From: Megalobrama amblycephala
Taxonomy: Eukaryota > Chordata > Actinopteri > Cypriniformes > Xenocyprididae
Reading direction: 5' to 3'
DNA: 64,000 nucleotides
Assembly: GCF_018812025.1 (NCBI RefSeq)
Contig: NC_063054.1
Coordinates: 11,757,008-11,821,007 of the forward strand
The position numbers were made by a program, and so were the translations under genes. The notes below the pieces were generated by a model, which did not search any database, was not told where the DNA came from, and was given only the letters and a program-made list of their open reading frames with translations. Below are positions 27,760-39,099 of this stretch, in pieces (positions within the stretch are counted from its first letter, which is position 1; each line of letters starts with the position of its first letter).

Positions 27760-28042
27760 TTTTTTACCCATAGTTCAATTAAAGCATTCACCGCGCCTCT
27801 CCCAGCTAATAAGGTGCAATGACCTATATTTCAATTAAGGAGACAAAGAAGGTCTGCACTCTAAAAGAGACTTTAATAGAAGTTCACAGGAGATAAGTCA
27901 ACAAACGTTTTCGGCTCTTTGCCTTCGTCAGTGACACTGACGAAGGCGAAGAGCCGAAACGTTTGTTGACTTATCTCCTGTGAACTTCTATTAAAGTCTC
28001 TTTTAGAGTGCAGACCTTCTTTGTCTCCTTTTTTACCCATAG
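27760..28042. mobile_element. Palindromic insert flanked by a 14-nt duplication
   Basis: Arms 27837-27933 and 27935-28031 are reverse complements with one indel and one mismatch in 97 nt, centred on 27934. The sequence TTTTTTACCCATAG stands at 27760-27773 and again at 28029-28042, a likely target-site duplication. Both arms contain a CTGACGA ... GCCGAAAC motif (right arm 27937-27960), reminiscent of the hammerhead-like terminal motif of Penelope-like retroelements. About 60 nt of non-palindromic sequence (27774-27836) lies on the left. The variable-length duplication and inverted head fit a Penelope-type insertion, but no reverse transcriptase is present. Confidence 0.6.
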
Positions 28043-29259
28043 TAAAATACGTTTTCTGTTGCTTAGACAAGACAGATTTATGCAACAGACGCTCTTTACT
28101 CATCTCACTTGAACTAAATAAATGCAGTAATTTCACGAGTTCGTTTCCTCATAAAAACTTTAAGCTAATAAGGTTAAGCGCATTTGGCTTGCTGTCCGCT
28201 GTGGAGGGGCTCGAGGAAGCAGCTTCAACTCGAGCTTGGATATACCCCCCAGGGACTACTATTGCATGAAAGAGGAGTACGATAGATGAGATGCTTAATT
28301 TATGTGGTGGAGTTGGGGAGGTGGAGGGATATCGAAACAACTGATGCCAGAGCATGGTGAGTAGCTGCTTATATGCTCTGGATGTAATTGAAAGATTAGG
28401 GTTCCCTCCTCTTGAGATTATGTTTGAGTTTCACTAATTTAAAGATTAGATGGGTTCACTCCTCCCGAAATTACGTTGTGAACTTCACTAATAGAAACGC
28501 ACTGAAAATTATGCATTTAAATTACAATGGCTACTAATAATACAGTTAGCGATAATAATGTTACCAAATAAAGTTACTAAAGCGTCCATATCATATTCCC
28601 ATGTTTATTTATCTCTGATGAGGATTGATGCTTCGGTTGACAATAGCAAACATTAGATCTTCATGATGGTCCAGTGTTGTTCCACGCAGAAAGAGAAGGC
28701 AGTTTTTGAGCCATTTAACGTTAGTTACCCAGCTGTCAGAACAAAATCAGGAGATATATTACATACTTGAGAGTTTTGTATGTATAAAGAGATCCCTGTG
28801 GATCACCGCTGAGCCTGAACCGCATAATCAACAGGAGAAAGATTAAAAGTCAAAGATCGCTTATCTCTGTGTATCTCATTGAATTTCCACACAGAGGTAA
28901 CGTTACACAATAATATAACAAGGATTTCTTTCGTTTCTGATAGACCATCTTCTCTTTAATTAAAAAAAAAATCTATTATATCTAGCCAAATTTCATATTT
29001 AAGTTTCTTCCAGCACCAAATGCAAGCGTCGCTAAGACCAGAAGGCCATGAGCAGAAGTAACCATGCACACAGTCACATTACCACAGCTCACCGGTGCCA
29101 TCTTGTGCACCTAGTCCATTGCCCATTACTGAGTCGGCGTTCAGACGTAAACACGGAAGCACTGCACTGCTTTCACTGTGTCAGCTGTGTTTGAGACTGA
29201 CAGGGTAGAGAAGGAATTGTTGAATAAAATCTTATTTAATTTAATTTATATTATATATA
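28043..29259. other. No gene seen
   Basis: Mixed-composition DNA. The paired segments near 28390-28500 (ATTAGGGTTCCCTCCTC and ATTAGATGGGTTCACTCCTC) suggest a short internal repeat. No coding family is recognised. Confidence 0.45.
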
Positions 29260-30810
29260 CACTGCGTTCCAAATTATTATGCAATTGACATATCAGTAAG
29301 ATTTCAGTACAATAAACATTCAGATTTTAGTTTTTCTAAGAAAATGTTTGTTTGTTTATTTATCCATGACTTTTTAGATAACTGGTATCAATCTCAGACA
29401 AAATAATTTGCCAGATCTATGGAAACCCTACTTAGAGGTTGTTCCACATTATTAAGCAAGTCACAGTTCTCATGCAATATGGGGAGGAAGAAAGATCTTT
29501 CTGAAGATGAAAAGCATGAAATGGTCCAATGTTGTGCAAAAGGCATGAAAACAACTAATATTGTGTGAAACTTAATGGAGATTATCGAATTATCATAAGA
29601 TTTGTGAGTGATTTAGAGCACAGCAGAACTCGGTCAGATAAAGGCTTATTAATGAAAGTTCCTGTCAAAAAAATTTATTGTATTAAAAGGGCAGCTATAA
29701 AAAAAAGCCAGTGTTGAGCAGCAAACAGGTATTTGAAGCTGCTGGTGTCTCTGGAGTCTTGAGAACCTCACCATGCAGGCTGGCAGTTGTGCGTAAAGAT
29801 GCATTTTAGACACCACTAACCAAACCTCACAAAGAGAAACATTTACAGTGGGTGTATAAATACATTTTCAAACAGTTTTATTGCTGTGGTGTTTTTTTGC
29901 AGCATGGGATAGTGCATAGTGCATTGTACAATAGTGCATTGTATTATGCACTATCCTCCTTTTTATACTATAGCTGAAAATGGCCAGTTATGAACTCCAC
30001 ATATCTTGCAAAAGTCATTTTAATACCCTCCATTTCACTTCCCAATAATCCAGCACAATTCATCACCCACCAGCTCCTTGCTGACGTCACAGTCTTGTTG
30101 GAACGTGGTAGGCCATTCACCAGCCATCCAGAAATTCATCCATTTAGACCATCCATTGTAGTACGGCATTAGTCAGTGAATAAAACTATTTAAAAATGAG
30201 TCTTCATGTATTTCTACACCCACTGTAAATGTTTCTCTTTGTGAGGTTTGGTTTGGAGTGGCTAAAGTGCATCTTTACACACAACTGCCAGCCTGCATGG
30301 AGAGCTTCTCGAGACTCCAGAGACACCAGGAGCTTCAAATACCTGTTTGCTGCTCAACACTGGCTTTTTTTATAGCTGCCCTTTTAATACAATTCATTTT
30401 TTTGGCAGGAACTTTCCTCAATTTGCCTTTATCTGACCGAGTTCTGCTGTGCTCTGAATCACTCACAAATCTTATGATAATTCGATAATCTCCATTAAGT
30501 TTCACACAATAAAATTAATTGTTTTCATGCCTTTTGCACAACATTGCACCATTTCATGCTTTTCATCTTCAAAAATATCTTTCTTCCTCCTCATATTGCA
30601 TGAGAACTGTGACTTGCTTAATAATGTGGAACAACCTCTAAGTAGGGTTTCCATAGATCTGGCAAATTATTTTGTCTGAGATTGATACCAGTTATCTAAA
30701 AAGACATGGATAAATAAACGAACAAACATTTTCTTAGAAAAACTAAAATCTGAATGTTTATTGTACAGAAATCTTACTGATTTGTCTCTTGCATAATAAT
30801 TTGGAACGCA

Positions 30811-30813
<3 letters not shown>
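29260..30813. mobile_element. Palindromic Tc1-derived element
   Basis: Ends CACTGCGTTCCAAATTATTA and its inverse TAATTTGGAACGCAGTG are set in TA-rich DNA (Tc1 elements target TA). Arms of about 600 nt (29260-29861 and 30213-30813) are inverted copies. Each arm holds the start of a Tc1-type transposase: from the ATG at 29479 it reads MGRKKDLSEDEKHEM, the paired-like DNA-binding N-terminus, later RTRSDKGL and KRAAIKK. Stops and frameshifts break the frame, and the catalytic DDE half is missing from both arms. The 350-nt centre is unrelated to the arms. Confidence 0.8.

Positions 30814-30870
<57 letters not shown>
30814..30870. repeat. (TA)n microsatellite
   Basis: A long TA run directly at the right end of the Tc1-derived element; a shorter run lies at its left end (29251-29259). 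Confidence 0.95.
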
Positions 30871-30874
<4 letters not shown>

Positions 30875-30896
30875 ATATTATTATATTTTTGTTATG

Positions 30897-31180
30897 TTTT
30901 TGCGCAGAAAAAGTATTCTTGTCGCTTCATAACATTAAGGTTGAACCACTGTAGTCACGATGACTATTTCAACGATGTCTTTAATACTTTTCTGAACTTC
31001 GAATGACGGTAATTACGTTGCTTTCTATGGGGGATAAAAAAATTTAAAAAAACTTGGATTTCATCAAAAATATCTTAATTTGTGTTCCAAAGATGAATAA
31101 ATGTCTTACAGGTTTGGAACAACATGAGGGTGAGTACTTAATGACAGAAATTTCATTTATAGGTGAACTAACCTTTTAAG
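30897..31180 (-). mobile_element. GGTTAGTTCACC-type repeat, reverse copy
   Basis: The right end TAGGTGAACTAACCTTTTAA is the inverse of the end seen at 20977. The body includes TTGTCGCTTCATAACATTAA and AATATCTTAATTTGTGTTCC. It is a truncated, non-coding copy. Confidence 0.75.
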
Positions 31181-31189
31181 GGTTTTATT

Positions 31190-31995
31190 TAGTATACAAT
31201 GTCCCAACCTTAATCTTGTCATCACTATTTCTTCTCTCCAGCTTCCTTATCTCCTTTCTTTGAATTTGATATAACTGTCTCCCTTTCTCCTCTCTATCCC
31301 ACCTTTCTTGCCACCTTTGATTTATTTTCTTAGATATTATGCATTTAACCTCTGCTTTGCTACTATTAATTTTCATTTAATGCCCTCTTTGCTAGCTTAT
31401 CGGCCATCTCATTTCACCTAATCCCTAAATATGCTGGAACCCACATAAATTTTACTGCAAACCAGCCCAATTGTTTTGCCATCAATTGGATCTTTCTTAA
31501 TTCCAGTGGTATTTCTCCCATTTCTACCTGTATAGCTGGTACTAATGAAGTTTTAAAAGCTCCACAACCAACAGTTTCTCAGTGCTTGTGTCTGAATCGC
31601 CTCTAATCTTTTTAAAAGAGATTTGGCTGCCGATCCAACCACTATGCTACCACAATACATTACTGAACTTACCAACATGTACTTATTAGAGATGAGCGAC
31701 TAGCTCCCCATTCTCTTCCTGTCAGACATCTTATCACATTTATTACTTTTTTGCACTTAACCTCCATTTTCTTAATATGCTCTGCAAATATCAACTGAGC
31801 ATCAAATGTCACTCCCAAAAATGTAAAGGTTCTTACCCTCTCTAACTCTTTCCCATACATCCTTAGTCCTCATACCTTCCTGAATTCTTTTCCTGGTAAA
31901 AAAAAAAAAAAACATTCTGCGTCTTTTCTATTGAAAACTTAAATCCCTCCACCATATTCTGCTGACTCATTGCAGTATTACTGGAACTACCTGCT
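31190..31995 (-). pseudogene. I-type LINE pol fragment (RT end, RNase H and C-terminus)
   Basis: On the minus strand, 31860-31669 reads YGKELERVRTFTFLGVTFDA and ECIKCKK-like basic residues, then CLTGREWGASRSSL, the end of a reverse transcriptase of the I/Nimb group. Downstream comes MGEIPLELRKIQL-like text, then PAYLGIR and NEMADKLAKRAL, matching the C-terminal part of an RNase H domain, and finally KINQRWQERWDREEKGRQLY near 31310. Frameshifts and stops occur throughout. The clade differs from the L2-type fragments elsewhere in the window. Confidence 0.75.
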
Positions 31996-32689
31996 TCCTG
32001 AACTAGAAGGCTGTCTGTGACTGCTTTTCAAAATGAAAGGCCTCACAAGATTGGACACAAAAAATAATGCATCCCATGAAAAATCTAAATTAATTCAATC
32101 CAGGATTTTAAGAATCCCATTTTTGAATGCCATCCTTAGTCACTTTAATATTAACTTTCCTCACCAATCCATCCTTGGTAAAGTTTTCACAACAATTGCC
32201 AATGGCCACATTGACATTTTTATTGACTTGAATGTTCAGATTAGGGTTTTTTGTTTTGTTTTGTTTTGTTTTGCCACTATTGTCAGGATTGAAAAGTACT
32301 GAGGTATTCTTTTTTTCCATTTTAAAAGAAAAGGACTTGAATTTACCGCAGTAACTTCCATCATGAATTTTGCCATTAAAATGTTATTAATTTAGCAGAT
32401 TCTTTTATCCAAATCAACTTACAAAAAAAGGGAAAAACAATCTAAGCAATTTATCCAACAAAAGGGAAACAACAGATATAAGCGCTGAGACCATTCTCAC
32501 TTAGTTTAGCACAATGCGCGCAGCAAAGATTTTTTGAAGAGGGTGAAGGTAGTGTGTTACTGTTAATGGGTCAAGTGTTTATGAAAGAGATGTGTCTTTA
32601 GAGCTGTTTCTTGAAAATGGCAATTCTGCAATGATGCTTTTAACCCTTACACAAAGAAAATATATTTCCATATATTTATGATTGATATT

Positions 32690-33370
32690 AAATTAAATAA
32701 TTCTTAATTATTTAATTAAGAATAATATATTGTGTTAATATATTACAATATATTGAATAATACATAAGGAATTTCCACTTTTCATATGTTGAAAAATATG
32801 TGACAATATATTTACTATGTTAAACTAAGGTGTATTCATGTGAGTTACTTTTATGCAGATGAGTTATGTTTCTGCTACAGAAAATATTTGAGTTGCATTT
32901 ACGAGGAATATTGTGTTGGTATTACTTAAGAGTGCATGTTAAAAACATGTAAAGTCTAATTGGTCAAACACAAATTAGTTTAGTTCAAAATAATGTTATT
33001 TGGTTATTTACTGATGGTGACATCATCATGTAGTCTAATTCACAGATTTCATCCCAAGGTTTATCACTGATCATAAGTGTAGGTCATTGAATGCTTTTAA
33101 TATTTCACAAATTTAAGGCAATCAGTTTTCACATACTGTAAAAAAAATGTCTTGCTTCAACATCAAATTTTTGTTTGCCCAATTAGCATTTGCCCAACTT
33201 TACATGAGTGAAATTGAGTGAAAATAACTAATGTAAATACACATTAGTATAACATAGTAAATATATTGTCACAAATTTTTTCAATATATGAAAAGCAACA
33301 ATTTCCTATGTATTATTCAATATATTATAATATAGTAACACAACATATTATTCTGTATATTTTTCAATAT
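32690..33370. mobile_element. AT-rich hairpin MITE
   Basis: Arms at about 32700-32850 and 33215-33365 are inverted copies. Both hold TATTGAATAATACATA, GGAAATT, TTTCATATGTTGAAAAA-like and TATATTTACTATGTTA segments in mirror order. The centre is not coding. Ends and target duplication are hard to place in the AT-rich flanks. The DNA before it (31996-32689) has no gene; it contains AGCAGATTCTTTTATCCAAA at about 32395, a motif shared by many fish repeats. Confidence 0.65.
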
Positions 33371-33849
33371 AGTTTAAAGAGCACCTATTATGCCCCTTTT
33401 CACAAGATATAGTATAAGTCTCTGGTGTCCCCAGAATGTGTCTGTGAAGTTTCAGTTCAAAATACCCCACTGATAATTTATTATAGCTTGTCAAATTTGC
33501 CTCTATTTGGGTGTGAGCAAAAACACGCTGTTTTTGTGTGTGTCCCTTTAAATGCAAATGAGCTGCTGTTCCCGGCCCCCTTTCCAGAAGAGGGTGTAGC
33601 TTTAACAGCTCACACTTTGGATACTCAACAACAACAGACCTGGAGTTGGGTAGGCTTGGGTACGCTCAAGGGTGGGTAAAGGTGTAAGGGATGGGTCAAC
33701 AGTGTAATTATAAATGTAGTTACAGAAATTAATTACAGACGTAATTACATGCAGGTATTTTTTAAAAGTACAATGTAAAAATATGTATGTACATAATATG
33801 TGCACTGTAAATGTAGGTACATCGTAGTTAAGGCCACCTAATATAAAGT

Positions 33850-34450
33850 GGGACCAGTTTTTTATATGAATCTGGCTGTGCTTGTCTCTACAGTCCTCCA
33901 TAAGACCAAATAATACATCTTTCCATAACAGCACAGATTGGTCATCAATATTTTTTGCCATAAAATTACAAATATTTTGCCAAAATGGTCTTAAAAATGG
34001 GCAGTGCCAAAACAGATGAATTACAGTTTCAAGGCAATTGTCACAGAATGTGCACTTAACATCAGTATCACTTTTAAATTTTACAAGGTAATGCTTCTCT
34101 GGGTAAATGTTCTCTGTATGCTCTTATAGATCTGTTTTTTGAGTTGTGAAAAAAAATCAACAAAAATCACCTACGTAAGAATTAATTATAGTAGATGGGA
34201 ACCATTGTTGAATGTTAATTCTTTTCTGATATCTGAACAGCATGCAGACTTTAGAAGATATTGTACAAAAAAACTTTTGCATAGTCCCCTGGTGTTACAG
34301 GAATCTTGTAATGTGCCATAAACTCATTATAGGTAAAAAGAAAACCATTTGAATTAAATAATTGATCCACCAATATGATGCCATTATCAATCCTTGCACA
34401 ATTATATTATAACCTTAAAAAAACTTTTTACCAAAATGCATGATTTGTAA
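33850..34450 (-). pseudogene. L1-type LINE 3' fragment with zinc-binding RVT domain
   Basis: The minus strand reads FKSDTDVKCTFCDNCLETV, then IHLFWHCPFLRPFWQNI and VLLWKDVLFGLMED around 34075-33895. This is the zf-RVT module after the reverse transcriptase in L1/Tx1-group elements, with its Cys-x2-Cys and His-x4-Cys-type ligands. Upstream residues are frameshifted and no reverse transcriptase core remains. Sequence at 33650-33850 is a separate non-coding repeat ending in AAGTGGGACC. Confidence 0.7.
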
Positions 34451-34511
34451 ATTAATATATTTTAGAGTTTGCATTACTTACCCAGCTTCATATGTTTTAC
34501 TGATGTAATAA

Positions 34512-34576
34512 GCTTGCTCTGTAGCTCAGCTGGTACAGAATTGTACTTGCGATGCGAAGAGCTAGGGTACGAATCT
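34512..34576 (+). mobile_element. tRNA-derived SINE head
   Basis: TGTAGCTCAGCTGGTA matches an RNA polymerase III A box, and GGTACGAATCT, about 45 nt later, is a B-box variant. Spacing fits a tRNA, but the acceptor stem does not pair and the sequence runs on into unrelated DNA, so it is a decayed SINE head, not a working tRNA. Confidence 0.55.
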
Positions 34577-34679
34577 AAAATGCCATGGTTATGGTTGCCT
34601 TTTTATGTCACTTTTGCTTTTGTTAACACTATAGGGTAGGTTTAGTGTATGTGTACATTATTAAACATGATGGAGCATT

Positions 34680-34892
34680 AAGCTTTTAACGCCACTAACC
34701 AGGCATTCAATTCAGAACTTCACATTCATCTGTTCCGGAAAAAACTAAACACACTCTTAGTGTTTTCTGTTCGCCAGAGGAGAACTGGCCCCCCGACTAA
34801 ACCTGGTTTCTCCCAAGGTTTTTTTCTCCATTTTAACACCTGTTTGCCACCTGATGTCACCTGTTGGAGTTTGGGTTCCTTGCCGCTGTCGC
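34680..34892 (+). mobile_element. LINE 3' tail, left part
   Basis: The stretch with GAACTGGCCCCCCGACT, CTGGTTTCTCCCAAGG and TTTGGGTTCCTTGCCGC is the left half of a LINE 3' non-coding tail common in fish. It is cut by the hAT insertion and resumes at 36717. Confidence 0.75.
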
Positions 34893-36716
34893 CAGGGTTC
34901 TAAATTAACTTTTTTGATCACCAGCCAATGTGGCTGGTAACTTTAGAAAGTTACCAGCCAATCAGAATTTCCACTAGCCAAATTTTTTTCCGGTGAAAAT
35001 AAGAGAAATTATGAGTGCCACTGAATGCATTTGATTATTTTATTAACATTGTTGGCATGAAAAACACATATAAAGTACAATGCATACAACAAAATATGCA
35101 CAGAAAGTGCATTTCATCTATCTATCATTTGAATCACATCATGGTCGTTTACTGCCTCAACTTTAAAATTATTAGTTCCCACCACGAAATTGCTCATTTT
35201 GTTTTTTCTTTCACGTACATGCTAAAGTGACCAGATTTCTGAAATGGAAACCGGGGACATTTCCTATTTGAGTGGTCAAAATATCAAAGAAATCTCATTT
35301 GTTATTAACTATTAATAAAAAATGGGGACAATACATTTTTGAATGTTTTTGTTTTTTAATTGTTCACTGTAAACCCTAATAAGTTGAGACTACTCAAATG
35401 ATTTGAGGAAAGTGATTCCCTCAGTTCAAGTGAGTAATAGGGTAATTGACAACTCAATTTAATTGAGCTGACCTAATGTGGTCTTTTCATTGATTGAAAA
35501 GATCACATTCATTACATTAATAATTATTATGATTTAATTTTATTATTAGGATTTTTGGTCTGGTTTTAATACAATTCACCAAAAAACGATTACACTATTA
35601 ACCAGGCCTAACTAAAAAAAACTATTACACTATTTTGAAAAATCACATTACAAAATTAAAACAACATAAATATGAGATAAGATAAATAAAATGGCATTTA
35701 ACAAATATTTTTAACATTTATTATTGAATTTAATATTTTCATTTTCATGAGCTGTTTATAGGCTAATGTACAGAAATTACAACTTTTTAAACGTTTAACT
35801 ATTTTTATCTATTATTTTGCATTTTAGACTCGTTTTAAGCACTAAGTAAGTTGCAAGTGTATTATTATTTTATTATAATTGTTTTATTTATTCATACCTG
35901 AGTGTACCTTCACCTCGTGATACAGTTAAGATGTGTGTGGAAATTGCTGCTTTGTGACTGAGGATGTTTAAATTGTCCAAAACAATCCCGCACCCTGTTG
36001 AAGCCCTGTTATAAAACACATAACCGTATTACTTTAGTTCAACATGAATAGTTAGTATGTTACTACCTTAAAAGTTGAAACCAATAATGATGTTTCTTTT
36101 GATAACTGATGATAATGGTGCTTTGCTCTGGTCCAGGTTATGTTACCAAGTGTAGCGGTGACAGTGTAGCTGCACAGCCCCCTCTGTTGGAGAATATAAT
36201 CACTACATGATTGCTCCGATAACCAACAGACTGCTGTGTGTTGGTCAGGCTTTTTGCAATGTATTTGCGGGTTATTTTGAACGAACTATAAAACGGGGAC
36301 ATTTCCGGGGACTGCTCCAGTCGGAGACAGGAGCACCCTGCCTCGTTCCTTTTCTCGCCCCCAGAAATCTGTCCCAGCCACCGCCGCATTTAGTTTAATC
36401 CTAACTTTTTCCTTTACTAGCTAACTCCCTCCTCTTTCAGTCTATGCTCCCTGCTCTGGCTCCGTTCGTTCTTCTTCTTCCTTGTGTTTTCTGATGGACG
36501 CTCCGTTCGTTTCCATGGTTTCTCACGCTGGTTTCACTGCAAACTGCGCGCAGCCAATGGGCGTATGAAACGTCATCGCGTAGCATTACAGGCACAGCGT
36601 TCATGGGAAATGTAGGAAATGCTGCCAGGGGGATAAATGACTGAGAACATGCATCACCGGCCAAACTGGCTAGTAAGTTTTTATTAACACCCGCCGGGTG
36701 TTAATTTAGAACCCTG
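34893..36716. mobile_element. Non-autonomous hAT element with 8-bp target duplication
   Basis: Termini CAGGGTTCTAAATTAAC and its inverse GTTAATTTAGAACCCTG are flanked by GCTGTCGC at 34885-34892 and 36717-36724, a perfect 8-bp duplication diagnostic of hAT. Near the left end, CCAGCCAATGTGGCTGG forms sub-terminal palindromes. The 1.8-kb interior has no hAT transposase frame. Confidence 0.92.
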
Positions 36717-37067
36717 GCTGTCGCCCTTAGCTTGCTTAGTTGGGGACACCTGAAATTTGCTATTCAACAGTGTTTTGATCTGCCTGCATTGACACCATTG
36801 TATGCGAACTGAACTGAACTGGATGATGACATCACTGTTTACTCCAGTGCTGATATAGATAAATTAACTAAATTAATAACTAATGAACTATTGATTCTTA
36901 CATTGGAATGAATCAATACTAAATTTACTTAAAATGGATACTCACACCATTTTCTTTAAGAGATGCTGTGCAGTCCAAAATTATATACCAGTTATCACTG
37001 TAAAGCTGCTTTGACACAATCTGCATTGTAAAAAGCGCTATATAAATAAAGGTGACTTGACTTGACT
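36717..37067 (+). mobile_element. LINE 3' tail, right part
   Basis: It continues the tail interrupted at 34892 (GCTTGCTTAGTTGGGGACAC) and ends with GCTGCTTTGACACAATCT, AAAGCGCTATATAAATAAAG and a GACTTGACTTGACT tail. Short tandem repeats at the 3' end are usual for L2-type LINEs. Confidence 0.75.
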
Positions 37068-37529
37068 AGTGCCACTCACTGGATGTTTCACTTTGAAACT
37101 ACTGTGAAACGTGGAAGATGAAGACTCTTACTATATGTTCACTCTTACATCCAACAACAGAATACTGGGATTGCTTATGAGATATTGTTGTCGCTAAAGC
37201 TGCTTGAGCGCGGATAAAATGGCGGACAGCGTACAACTTGCTGAGAGCGAAAACTATGGTAATGCGGCCATGGGCGGGACCCGAGTAGTGTGACATCAGA
37301 ATCAAAATGGCATATCTAATTAGACTGCTTTGATTTAGCTTTTTTTTTTTTTAAAGTAGTGGGTGGATTTTTATCAATTGTAGGGTGGTTGCGTTTACAC
37401 ACTGCCAACACACATTTATGTCCAAACACCATGTAAAAGTGGATTTTGCATAATAGGTGCCCTTTAACAATTTAATATATTGATCATAAATACATGGAAA
37501 CATATATATTTGCAAAAGGGAAACTCTCA

Positions 37530-37901
37530 TATTGAGCATTCTTTAATGTAAGGATTTTTGCTTTCTCCAGATCTTCCTCAAAAGGATTTTTGTTGCAGAT
37601 GTGCCATTCTCAGCAGCTAACATAGATGTTAATTAGACGTGCTATTGCTTTGATGAGAGTGTTAAAACTAAAGCATCTGCTAAATCTCCATGTTCCATGT
37701 GAAACTTCAGTAAGGTTCGAAAACTCTTCTGGGTGTATTTCAGAATCTAAGGTTGGATCCACAAGCTCAAATGATTATTGTCTGAGAAGAATTGTGGAGT
37801 GTGGGCCTGTGAGCCACAAACTGGCAACTAGGAATGCTGCAGGTTCAGATCTGGATCCATGGTCTGCTGGGTTAAATTTACATATGGCCATTGTGCAGGT
37901 G
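37530..37901 (-). pseudogene. BEL/Pao pol fragment, downstream half
   Basis: The minus strand reads CKFNPADHGSRSEPAAFL, then LWLTGPHS, then FELVDPTLDSEIHPEE and SFNTLIKAIARL. This is the linker after RNase H and the start of the integrase region in BEL/Pao retrotransposons (NPADxxSR, WLxGP, LxRxxAxxxR). The right edge ends abruptly where DIRS copy 1 begins. The sequence between this and the upstream half at 40916 is partly missing. Confidence 0.75.
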
Positions 37902-38182
37902 AACGTCTCAGTTACAAAGGTAACCCTCGTTCCCTGAAAGAGGTAATGGAGACATTTGTCAGACAGACCGACGAATAGGAATCTCGCTAGAGAGGCCAAT
38001 CTACTTTGAGTGTAACTAAAACGTGCCAATGCACATTGGCATGCAATTTTTTGCAGTGGCTGCTTTGCCTCGCAGCATGGGTATAGAATGAGCAGCAGGT
38101 GCATTGCATCTTTAGGTTTTCGCTGAGGAGCCGAGCAGGTGAGCCAGCTGCGCAGTGGGGTATAACGACTGTGGCGACAGGA

Positions 38183-38285
38183 CGTGCATCTCTGTTCCCT
38201 CCCTCAGTGAGGTCTGAGGGTTACCTTTGTAACCAAGATGTTCCCATACAGTCAGTCACGTTTGTCGTACGTCGGACAGACCGAA
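38183..38285. promoter_or_regulatory. DIRS internal complementary region, copy 1
   Basis: CTCTGTTCCCTCCCTCAG, then GGGTTACCTTTGTAACCAAG, is the inverse of the element's left end; the following CAGTCAGTCACGTTTGTC corresponds to the inverse of the opposite terminus as seen in copy 2. In DIRS elements this block templates rejoining of the ends into a circle. Confidence 0.7.
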
Positions 38286-38934
38286 AAATAGGAATCCCTA
38301 CCAAAGCGCCACAGCCGCTGCCCCCTTCCAGTGCCCTGTGCAAGCCTCCTGCTCCCCTTTGCCTAAAGGGATGGTGGGACAGGGCTAACACAGAGTGTCG
38401 ATCACTGCTGTTCCGCACAACCCACTCAGTGAGACTATTGGATAACACTGGGAAGCATGCCCTTTCCACTGGGAAAGGAATGCTGCTGAAGCCACATTCT
38501 TCCCCAAGATTTATGTGGAGATGTACATATTGGGCTAACCCCATAGGGGTGTACTACATATAGAAGTTACTGGGGTAACTCCGACCTCATAAGAGGTGGG
38601 CTCCTCTGAAAGATGCAGGCTTCCGTTTAGGAGCAACCATGGAAAAATACACATATGGGAACCCCGCAGGGGAACACATATGGCATCCAGCCTAAACCCA
38701 GTTCTGAAGGATGCAACGGAATATAGGCCTGGCGCCAGACGCTCCGCCATGTATGGCTGCCAAGGGTAATGGAGGACTCAGCAGGGTCTGCCTTGTCTCT
38801 CTGCCTTGTCTCTCTCTGCCTTGACTCTCTGGAGAATAAAGCACACAAGATGCGCAGCAAGCTGGCACTGAGCCGGGCCTCATGGTGATTCTACGTTTGA
38901 GGTGAGAACACATGAGGAGACCAGTTTGACACAA

Positions 38935-39090
38935 AGGCTATAGAATCTAGTGAACGTGTTAGGTGTCGCCCAGCCCTCAGCTTTACAAATCTCTGTCAGT
39001 GAGGCGCCACAAGCCAGTGCCCAGGAGGATGCAATGCCTCTCATAGAATGAGCACACAACCTGAGTGGGTAGGGAACACCTTGTGCTTGG
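38935..39090 (-). pseudogene. Tyrosine recombinase C-terminus, DIRS copy 1
   Basis: The minus strand encodes LCAHSMRGIASSWALACG, then ICKAEGWATPNTFTRFYSL: the His-x-x-Arg motif and the catalytic tyrosine (in RFYSL) of DIRS recombinases. The N-terminal domain and first catalytic arginine are deleted, because RNase H sequence lies directly upstream. Confidence 0.8.
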
Positions 39091-39099
39091 TAAGCCAAT

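Larger units (their letters stand above)
33374..37467. mobile_element. TTAA-ended element split by nested insertions
   Basis: The left end TTTAAAGAGCACCTATTATGC and the right end GCATAATAGGTGCCCTTTAA are inverted repeats that each begin with TTAA, as in piggyBac- or Kolobok-like elements. The left part runs to about 33640 and the right part resumes near 37090; both are non-coding. Everything between is younger material: an L1-type fragment, a tRNA-like SINE head, a LINE 3' tail and a hAT element. Confidence 0.7.

Noticed and set aside
34512..34576. Functional tRNA gene
   Set aside because: A and B boxes are present but the acceptor stem does not pair and the B box is altered.
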